Assembly: GCF_009870125.1 (NCBI RefSeq)
Contig: NC_046681.1
Span: 11,855,001-11,919,000, forward strand
DNA: 64,000 bases
Origin: Drosophila pseudoobscura
Taxonomy: Eukaryota > Arthropoda > Insecta > Diptera > Drosophilidae
Direction: 5' to 3'
Shown here: in pieces, positions 56,330 through 64,000 of the stretch
How the letters are laid out: each line of letters begins with the position of its first letter
Position numbering within the stretch: the first letter of the stretch is position 1
The notes under the pieces: model-generated
Seen by the model: the letters and a program-made list of their open reading frames with translations, nothing else
Databases searched by the model: none
Told to the model about the DNA's origin: nothing
Position numbers and translations under genes: made by a program

Positions 56330-57195
56330 TTTTTATATTAGATTTGTGGTAAAAGTGGATGTGTGTAACGTCCAGAAGGAATCGTTTCCGACCCCATAAA
56401 GTATATATATTCTTGATCAGCATCAATAGCCGAGTCGATTGAGCCATGTCTGTCTGTCCGTCTGTCCGTCCGTCCGTCCGTCTGTCCGTCCCTATTAGCG
56501 CCTAGTGCTCAAAGACTATAAGAGCTAGAGCAACGATGTTTTGGATCCTGACTTCTGTGATATGTCACTGCTACAAAAATATTTCAAAGCTTCGACCCGC
56601 CCACTTCCGCCCCCACAAAGGACGAAAATTTGTGGTATCCACAATTTTAAAGATACGAGAAAACTGATACGAGAAAAACGCAGCATCGTAGAGGATGACT
56701 ATATCTTCTCGAGTTTCACAGGTTTCATGGTCTTTTTTGCCAATTGCAAAATATGAGTTCAAGGATCTCAGAATCCATAAGAGCTAGAGCAACCAAATTT
56801 GGTATCCACACTCCTGTGATATCGGACCTTGACCGTTTCGTGTCCAAATTTCGCAACACCCCCTTCCGCCCCCGCAAAGGACGAAAATCTGGGGCAACCT
56901 CAAATCTCAGAGACTATTAAGGCTAGAGTAACCACTATAAAACGTATATCTCAGAATTCCGCCCCACCCCCTAACGCCCACACAAAGGACGAAAATCTGT
57001 TGCATTCACAATATTGCAGATTCGAGAAAACTAAGAAGGCAGAATCATAGATAGTGACCATATCTTCGCACGCACTCTTTGTCGTGTCGCTTAATATTAG
57101 CGGCGTCTTCCGGAGGCGAGCCATACTGACTTAGTATCAGGTGTAAATGTAGAGTTGCGGTGTCCGCAGCAACTCACAACGTTCCCCCTCGTTTC
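56330..57195 (-). mobile_element. DINE-1/INE-1-like element
   Basis: Reverse-orientation copy beginning ttttatattagatttgtggt and ending caacgttccccctcgttt. It contains the ccgtctgtccgtccgtccgt array (56456-56490) and several 'cccgcaaaggacgaaaatct' motifs. It is slightly shorter than 5381-6497. Confidence 0.65.
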
Positions 57196-57275
57196 TTATA
57201 CATATGACCACCAAAACCTTTTTAATCTATTTGATATTATTTGATAATGGGTCGCCTAGGCGTTTGTCATAATTT

Positions 57276-57500
57276 TTATGATTTTCGGGGTATATTCAAG
57301 GTCGCCATCCCCATTTTACAAATTCCAGTGCTACTCGTACTAAGATCGTAAGTAGCGAGCGAGGATCTACTGGGCTGCTCGAGGACATTGGCACATACTT
57401 CACGACGATCGTTCTCGTAGCTCAGCTTCGATACGACGCTGCTGGTCGCTGCCCCAGGGTCCACCTGCGACTGGATCTGCAGGGGCATCTGTTGGATATC
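57276..57500 (-). other. Coding-like island, unidentified
   Basis: The minus-strand frame ending at 57276 begins right after a splice-acceptor-like 'atatccaacag'. It uses GC-ending codons unusual for its AT-rich surroundings (PLQIQSQVDPGAATSSVVSK, then SYENDRREVCANVLEQ). About 70 residues. I recognise no domain. It may be an isolated or relic exon of a gene, or a transposable-element piece. Confidence 0.3.
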
Positions 57501-59770
57501 TTATGGCCTATCTTATGTTCTGCCTAAAGGTTTTCCCGCCATTCTCCACAATTACTGGGTATACTATACTGGGTAGCTATTTAAAATTAAGTTTTTCACC
57601 TAACAATAATGTATAAATTCCCTCCTTGCAGAGACTACACTCAACACAAAAAGCCAAGACCAAATGGCATTATAGAGGCAGGCCGGTGGCCTCCTGTTGA
57701 TGACGTGAAAAGGAGGCAACAATATCAGAGACTTTGCCTGGGCCATCATCAAGTTACTTAAGTGATTTCAATTTAGTAAATTTTTTACTGCCACAAGAAA
57801 GAAGTAAGTAACTATCGAAACTATCCCAGCAACCAAAAAATACATAGATAGGGCTTTGGGCCACCCATAAAGTGTCTTTGCTTAGTGGCATGTCAATAGG
57901 AGGGTGTGGCAGCAGCCACTTAGCCCGTTCGGGGATTCTCTACAGCTGCAGCTGGCAAACGCTCGCAAAAATATCGAACGTTAACGTATTTATGGCTGCA
58001 CTTTGCCTGACAACAGACGCCCCAAACTGGCATGGGATATGGAGTGAAGTGAGCGGAGCCTTCTTAAATTCTCTGTTGTCGTGCAACAACTGAAGCGTTT
58101 CCCCGTTCCCCAACAAGGCGCAAACCATTTCTTTTTTTTTTTTTGCACCATTTTTGTTACATTTCCGCTTTTTTGCATTCAATTTAATTTAACATAAACA
58201 TTTATATGTTTATTATTATCCAACGCACACGCAGGGCAGAGGGAGGGGCAGTGTGGCATCGGCTGAGGCAGTACGCGGTGGCAGTGTGGCAGCGACGTTG
58301 CTGTTGTGCATTGTGCAGAAGAGAGTTTCATGCTTGAAATGCGCATACGTAGCGTATACGTAATATGCAATTTCGTAACGGAATCAAGGGGTTAATATAC
58401 AGTGAAAGCTGCCCATCAACGGACACCTGAAACATGGCAGGGCTGTTTTCTCCAAAGACAATCTTCACTGTAGTTTGCAGAAAAAAAAGTATCCACTATA
58501 AATTTTGTGTGCAGCAAAACTTGCAACAACAACAATGGGATAGGGGAGTGGCATGGGGAAGGGGAACGAGGATTGGGGCTTGTGGCACGGGGAACAACTG
58601 CAACAACAACTTAAATCTTAAGTAGCTCAACTTGTTTATTTATCGAAGCAGAAGTTAATGCAGTGTGGGGGTGGTTTCAGGGTGTGCTCCACCATGGTTC
58701 ATGCTTGATGCTTGAAGTGGGTGAACAGGTGAAAAAAATCCAGCAATGCGTCAACACACCGTTGTTGTCCCCTTTCCCTAGCCCCCAACCAAACATTATA
58801 CGCAACTGTAATTGCAGGCGAAAAAAAAGGGGAACATTTGTCGAGCCACCGAGATTCGAGATGTTAAATGTTGGAAACTGAAAATGTTATGGAATTTATT
58901 TTATTTGAATCTGAAAATGTTAGCCACTTTTGCATATGATGAAATGACTTGAAAAACTTTAATTTGTTCATTTCTTAGGGCACACCTTGGAGTAGAGAAA
59001 CTCTGCTGATGGCCAGAAATAACAAATATTTGGGAATATATTCGGCAGTCGAGGCGATAGATGCTCTTGCAAAATCACAAAACTATCTTTGGAACAACAA
59101 ATTTCTACATATTCTAAATATGAAAACGTTCTTCGATTATCCGGGACTTTCCGACTTGTAAACGATAACCAAAAAGGACATTTTTTCAACCAAATATTAT
59201 TAGTTTTATTTTCTTTTTATTTGTACATATTGCCATATTTTCTCACTTATAATATAGAGATACCCCCCTTTAAAAGGGTATGATGAAAAGAGAAAACAAA
59301 TTACATATTAAAAGATGACCGGGGGAACAACCCGAAACCCCGAACACAACGAAATGAGAATGAAACTTTATCAAAACAATTTGTGGTGGAGCTTTGCATA
59401 TAAAACTGAAGCCAGATACAACATACACAGATGGATAGATGGACGGATACAGATACAGATACAGATACAGATACATGAAGGAGCATCATGGGGAGGGGGT
59501 AGCTAAAGTTTAAGCTGGCTGCAGAGAAGCTTAGCTTTTAATTTTCCAGACACGTGCGAGCGGCGTAAACAACAAAAAACAAGACCAAGAGCGACACATA
59601 TCAGAGGACAAATAAGCAAAATTTGTTTTCATATCTATTTTTTGTTGTGTTTTTGTTTTTGTACTTCTCTCTCTCTCTGTCTCTCTCTAGGGGATTCTGT
59701 GCGGAGTGTTTTTAAAGTTTTGGCACGCTTCGCTTTAATGCAATTATGAAAGGGGGAACAACAACGACAA
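57501..59770. other. Non-coding region downstream of the rolling-stone gene
   Basis: No supported coding region. Contains a 'gcatacgtagcgtatacgta' near-palindrome at 58342-58361 and an (ATACAG)n tract at 59446-59475. Confidence 0.45.
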
Positions 59771-59773
59771 GGA

Positions 59774-60782
59774 TCACTGAAGTTTCCCCAGCTTGCGGGC
59801 CAGAAAGGTCCTCATTCGATAGACTCCATAGTGTAGGGTAGACACGACCACCGACAAGGCACTAATAGCGCCAATGGTAAACAGGGCTTCCCTGGGCTTA
59901 CTGTAGTTCAAAACGTTATAGATATAGCGACGGCCCTTTCTGTAGAGAAACACAGGACATGGTATTATATAGGACCACATTATTGGACATGTCTTCTCAC
60001 AAATCCAATCCACCCATCACATAATAGATGAAAGTAAATCCTGTATATAACCACCCGAAGGCCAAAGGATACACGAAGTGCAGGAGACGCGTTGGTTGGG
60101 CCACTATAAGGTGGTCCACTGAGAAGAAAATCGGTGGCAGGGCATGTGTCCAGATGTTATAGAGATCAGTGAAGTATGCAGGATTGCTGGGATCACGATC
60201 CTGTGGATATATGCAGGTCCAATAGACCAGAGCTATCACATTTGCGAATATTAAATTGATCCAATAGCAGACCCAATAGGCTTTGATTTGCCAGTTATTT
60301 CTGACTGAAAGAGCGGACATATTGAAAGGCATAAGGAATATCAAGTCGAAGAATATATGTACATCTCTCACCCATTCGCTGTGGATTCCAATGGTGGATT
60401 GTCACCAATATGGCGCCACTCACACTGGTAATGCCACACAATAGGAAACCCCAATCGGTCAAATAGATGAACCATCGACCATTGTGATGATATTTGGCCA
60501 AACAGCTGATGACGCCCGTGCCAAAAAAGATGCCCAGAAGCCAGCGATAGCCAAGAAACCATCTAGAGGTCAAACCCGACTGCCACTGCAACGAAAAATG
60601 TTGAATTATATACCCCATAGCGGAGAGATATACGGTCTTCCAACTTGGGATCGTAGAAAGTCTTCGGGGGCATGATGTTGCAGCCCAAAGTTCTCGCGTC
60701 GTAGCTCCTCGCTTAAGCTCAAGGGTTGCTGATGTGGCACCGTCTCCCCATCGTTTTTTATCAAATTTTTGTTTTCACCCAT
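59774..60782 (-). CDS. Rolling-stone family membrane protein
   Basis: Four coding exons: 60645-60782, 60372-60585, 60001-60304 and 59774-59939, together 822 bp or 273 residues. Phases agree at all junctions. The N-terminus (ENFGLQHHAPEDFLRSQ) joins WQSGLTSRWFLGYRWLLG; hydrophobic spans follow, such as ISVSGAILVTIHHWNP-type, QIKAYWVCYWINLIFANVIA, FFSVDHLIVAQPTRLLHF and YPLAFGWLYTGFTFIYYVMG. Rolling stone is a plasma-membrane protein needed for myoblast fusion in Drosophila; several paralogues of unknown role exist. This may be rost or one of those, so no symbol is given. The first intron has a weak donor (GTTGGA) but a good acceptor (cgttgcag) and gives the expected SQ-W junction. Confidence 0.85.
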
Positions 60783-62140
60783 AGAGAAATTGGAGTTTGT
60801 TTTTATTTCCAGGGATTTGCCTAAATTGTATCTAAAAATAAATGTTGCTTATTTGATGTTTCTGGCAATGGCGTTGGACTGCTTATCTTGCAGGACACAC
60901 GCTTCCGCTACCTTCTCTCTGAATAATTAACAACTTTATGCGATTCCGACTGAGGTCTCGGGACGGGGATGGCCATCGTCAAGGGGGATCTTCAACCGTT
61001 CCACGGGGGTTCGTTTCGTTTCGCGTATATTACGGCCTGACATCATTTTCCTCCCCCCCCACAGCCAACACGCCAAGATTGCGATGGGAGTGTGTGGCAG
61101 GACCACGGCAGAGGCAGGATGTCGTTCTGAGCCAAGCAGACACTTTTAATTGAGAGACACTTGGGCTGAGCTGTAGCGTGCAATTAAAATGCCATTACAT
61201 GCGAAAACAAAGTACCGACTGCACAGTGGAACGAGAACACGACCGTATAGTTATTATCACTATCTCTAATTTTCTATTTTTCTATTTCCTTTCTTGCAAA
61301 AAATACGCAATTTTACGGGGAATAATTTCACAATGAATAAAGTAATAAATCTTAAATAAATAAAAAAATATATTAATAATTAATTCAATAATAATCAAAG
61401 TATTTTAAAATATTAATTTGCTGGGAAGGTCGTCTCTTAGCCCTTTATTAATGCCTCGTGCACCACTGTGCCGCGCATCACCGTAAATTCCGTGGCAAGG
61501 ATTTTGAGCGTCTCGTCAGCAGCAGCCCCTAGCCAGAGAGAAGTGCGTGTGAGACTGTGTGTCTGTGTGTATGTGTGTGTGGATGCCCGTCCCAGAGGCT
61601 GCCAGGAGAATAAGTAAATCTTCGTCTCCAGAGAGCCAGAGCCCGTCCCATCCCATCCCATCCCATCCCATCCCATCCCATCCCATTGGCCGCGACTCCC
61701 ATGTGGGGGCCACATTGGCCACACGACTAATTCTCTGTCATGGTCTCCGTCTGCATGTATGTTGTGTTTTTGCACAAAACTCGAATTTTTCAGGGGAAAC
61801 ATTTACATTTTTAAATTATATATTTTTTATTAGTCTAACAAAAATAAATAAAATAATTTTACTAATAGCTGCCTATTACTTTTAATATGGAAGCATAAAT
61901 AGTATTGAGTTTAGTTTAGATATTTAAAAATATTGAGTGCTTAGGGAACTCTCACCAAATATAAACTTTTGTGTGCCATCATATATACCTCTTATCAAAA
62001 AGTCAAAGAGAAAGAAGCCGGGTCAACATTAGTTTCATTTCTGGTCCCGAACATATAGGATATGTTTTGAACAAAATTCAGTTTTAAATCATTCAGTACA
62101 AAATTGTAAATATCGGTTAGACCAGTAAACCTGCAGCGAC
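60783..62140. other. Intergenic region before the chimeric gene
   Basis: Contains poly-C at 61050-61060 and an eight-unit (TCCCA)n array at 61646-61686. No gene is supported. The last about 150 bp before the ATG at 62141 have no clear TATA box; the start context is gcagcgacATGA. Confidence 0.45.
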
Positions 62141-64000
62141 ATGAACAGGCGAGGTATCGGCATGCTGAAAACGCTCAAGAGCACCTGTCGCACATTTCCA
62201 TGTCGTTTCGCTACCAAAGTTTCAAAAATTGGCAGTGGGACTGGCATCGGGAGAATCCCCAGCGGAGTGCGAGGGAAAGATGGCCTCAGCAGGGTTAATA
62301 TGCCGTCGATCGTTACGCACCTTCCTCGACTAAAAGAACCACTGCCAAACGTGCCGGAGGCTGAATACGCAGCCCCAATGGCTGAGAGTGCCGCCACAAG
62401 GGTAACGACCCTTGAGAATGGACTGCGCATTGCCTCGGAGCCGCGCTGCGGACAATTCTGTACTGTCGGCCTGGTTATAAGCTCGGGTCCACGCTATGAG
62501 GCGGCCTACCCCGGCGGTGTATCGCATTTTCTCGAAAAGCTGGCCTTCAACTCCACAGCTAACTTTCCCAACAGAGATGCCATACGGAAAGAGCTGGAGG
62601 AGAACGGGGGCATCTGCGACTGTCAGACCTCGCGCGACACTCTCATCTATGCCGCCAGCATCGACAGCAGGGCCATTGACTCGGCTACGCGTCTCTTGGC
62701 GGACGTCACTCTGCGACCCACGATAAGCGAGCAGGAGGTGAATCTAGCAGCGCGTGCCGTCAACTTCGAGCTGGAGACGCTGCGCATGCGCCCCGATCAG
62801 GAACCGATACTGATGGACATGATACACGCGGCTGCCTACGGGGACAATACGCTAGGCCTGCCGAAGCTCTGCCCTCCAGAGACTCTGGAAAGCATAGATA
62901 GGGCTGTGCTAATGAAGTACCTGAAGCATCATCACTCTCCCAGCCGCATGGTTTTCGCAGGCGTTGGTGTGGATCACGACGAACTGGTGGAGCACGTGAG
63001 GAAGTACTTTGTGGAAGAGAAACCCATCTGGGAGAGCGAGCCAGAAAGCAGCGTAGGACCTAAGCAGGTGGACACTTCCATCGCCCACTACACTGGCGGT
63101 ATTGTGAAGGAGCAATGCGAGATTCCCTTTTACGCGGCCGCTGCTCTGCCGGAGCTGGCCCATGTCGTCCTTGGCTTTGAGGGATGCGCTCACCAGGATC
63201 CAGACTATGTGCCCCTATGCGTGCTCAACATAATGATGGGCGGCGGGAGCTCCTTCTCCAGGGGCTCCGGCGGTCACGGCAAGGGAATGAACTCGCGCCT
63301 CTACACAAAGGTCCTAAATCGCTACGACTGGGTGCACAGTGCCACGGCACACAATCATGCCTATACCGACAGCGGCTTGTTCTGCATACACGGCAGTGCG
63401 CCGCCGCAACACTTGAACGACATGGTCGAGGTGATAGTCCGCGAGCTGTTGGGCATGGCAGCCGAGCCGGGACGCGAGGATTTAATGCGCTCGAAAATAC
63501 AGCTGCAATCGATGCTACTGATGAACCTGGAATCGCGAGCTGTAGTGTTCGAGGATGTCGGGCGCCAGGTGCTCGCGTCGGGGCATCGCAAGCGGCCAGA
63601 GAATTTCATTGAGGAGATAGAGAAAGTGTCCGCCGCAGATATACAACGCGTGGCCACACGACTGCTTAGCTCCCCGCCATCACTGGCAGCACGCGGAGAC
63701 ATCACCGGCCTGCCCGAAATGGGCCAAGTCACCTCCGCCCTTGCTGGTGCTGGGCGCACCGGTCTCGGGCGACGATTGTCCCCCTTCAGTTCAGACCAGC
63801 ATTTCTGCAAATCTACCAAATCGAACGAATCAGAGGGATTGTGCCTCACAGACAAGAATGTGGTTTTCGTGGCCGGTCTGGGAGGAATTGGCATGGACAC
63901 CAGCCGGGAGTTGGTTAAGCGTGACCTCAAGAACCTGGTCATCTTGGATCGCATTGAAAATCCGGAGGCCATTTGCGAACTGAAGGAACTCAATCCCAAG
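62141..64000 (+). CDS. Chimeric MPP-alpha / alcohol dehydrogenase gene (partial)
   Basis: The frame is open for 620 codons and runs off the window. Residues 1-46 hold eleven Arg/Lys and no Asp/Glu, a mitochondrial presequence. Residues about 80-549 are an M16 peptidase matching the alpha subunit of mitochondrial processing peptidase: [73 protein letters not shown] and [16 protein letters not shown]. As expected for the alpha subunit, the zinc HxxEH site is absent. The glycine-rich substrate loop (from residue 367) is altered and lengthened. After GLGRRLSPF (about 549) a 17-residue linker leads to [20 protein letters not shown], the start of Drosophila ADH, with Leu567 at the old Met1. GLGGIG (579-584) is the NAD-binding loop and Asp603 the NAD-selective residue. 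No Adh intron is present. Protein function is inferred, not shown. Confidence 0.9.
   Translation, partial: MNRRGIGMLKTLKSTCRTFPCRFATKVSKIGSGTGIGRIPSGVRGKDGLSRVNMPSIVTHLPRLKEPLPNVPEAEYAAPMAESAATRVTTLENGLRIASEPRCGQFCTVGLVISSGPRYEAAYPGGVSHFLEKLAFNSTANFPNRDAIRKELEENGGICDCQTSRDTLIYAASIDSRAIDSATRLLADVTLRPTISEQEVNLAARAVNFELETLRMRPDQEPILMDMIHAAAYGDNTLGLPKLCPPETLESIDRAVLMKYLKHHHSPSRMVFAGVGVDHDELVEHVRKYFVEEKPIWESEPESSVGPKQVDTSIAHYTGGIVKEQCEIPFYAAAALPELAHVVLGFEGCAHQDPDYVPLCVLNIMMGGGSSFSRGSGGHGKGMNSRLYTKVLNRYDWVHSATAHNHAYTDSGLFCIHGSAPPQHLNDMVEVIVRELLGMAAEPGREDLMRSKIQLQSMLLMNLESRAVVFEDVGRQVLASGHRKRPENFIEEIEKVSAADIQRVATRLLSSPPSLAARGDITGLPEMGQVTSALAGAGRTGLGRRLSPFSSDQHFCKSTKSNESEGLCLTDKNVVFVAGLGGIGMDTSRELVKRDLKNLVILDRIENPEAICELKELNPK

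Noticed and set aside
61437..61802. 121-codon minus-strand frame
   Set aside because: Its centre is the (TCCCA)n array translated as WDGMG repeats.
62141..64000. Identification as the known chimera Adh-Twain or jingwei
   Set aside because: The N-terminal partner is an M16 peptidase of the MPP-alpha type, not the GAPDH-like CG9010 or yande sequence of those genes.
1..64000. CRISPR arrays, bacterial operons, rRNA or tRNA genes
   Set aside because: The DNA is eukaryotic with spliced genes; the regular repeats seen are microsatellites or satellite-like tandem units, and no cloverleaf or rRNA core was recognised.

Overview
The window is nuclear DNA from a Drosophila. Short GT-AG introns of about 60 bp, DINE-1/INE-1-like repeats, long CA/GT and GTT microsatellites, and fly-type SLC6, rolling-stone, BTBD9-like and ADH proteins all fit. 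The ADH segment begins Ser-Leu-Thr rather than the longer melanogaster-group N-terminus, which points toward the obscura group; that is inference only.

Left part (1-13.6 kb): a 0.63-kb inverted repeat (1-627 and 6495-7120), a palindromic foldback-like element, a small secreted Kunitz-like gene (1835-2274, +), a decayed BTBD9-like pseudogene joined to a DINE-1-like element, an intact BTB-BACK-F5/8C gene (7385-8518, -), and a six-exon SLC6 transporter gene (9288-13604, -). The transporter has two interchangeable versions of its third coding exon. Middle part (13.6-47.5 kb): mostly AT-rich non-coding DNA with tandem repeats and microsatellites. It is interrupted by the 3' part of a Ty3/gypsy element with a long LTR (27.55-30.16 kb), a second intact BTB gene (30878-32005, -), and a 1.4-kb terminal-inverted-repeat element carrying a spliced coding remnant (43.19-44.60 kb). 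Right part (47.5-57.2 kb): two BTB pseudogenes, a hAT-like non-autonomous insertion, a Tc1-like transposase remnant, and an inverted copy of the 7.4-9.85 kb block. That copy holds the last two SLC6 exons and a third intact BTB gene (55073-56215, +). A four-exon rolling-stone family gene follows (59774-60782, -).

The outstanding feature is at the right edge. An uninterrupted reading frame from 62141 runs off the window. It encodes an essentially full-length mitochondrial processing peptidase alpha subunit, including a mitochondrial presequence, and then continues in frame through a 17-residue linker into alcohol dehydrogenase whose ATG has become TTG. The ADH part lacks the first coding intron of Adh, so it looks like a retroposed Adh captured by an MPP-alpha copy. 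This is the same kind of event as jingwei, Adh-Twain and siren, but with a partner I do not know to have been described.

The other theme is local amplification. Six BTBD9-like loci (three intact, three broken) are spread by segmental duplication, with mosaic flanks, shared upstream TATCGATA motifs and DINE-1-like elements near several of the copies.
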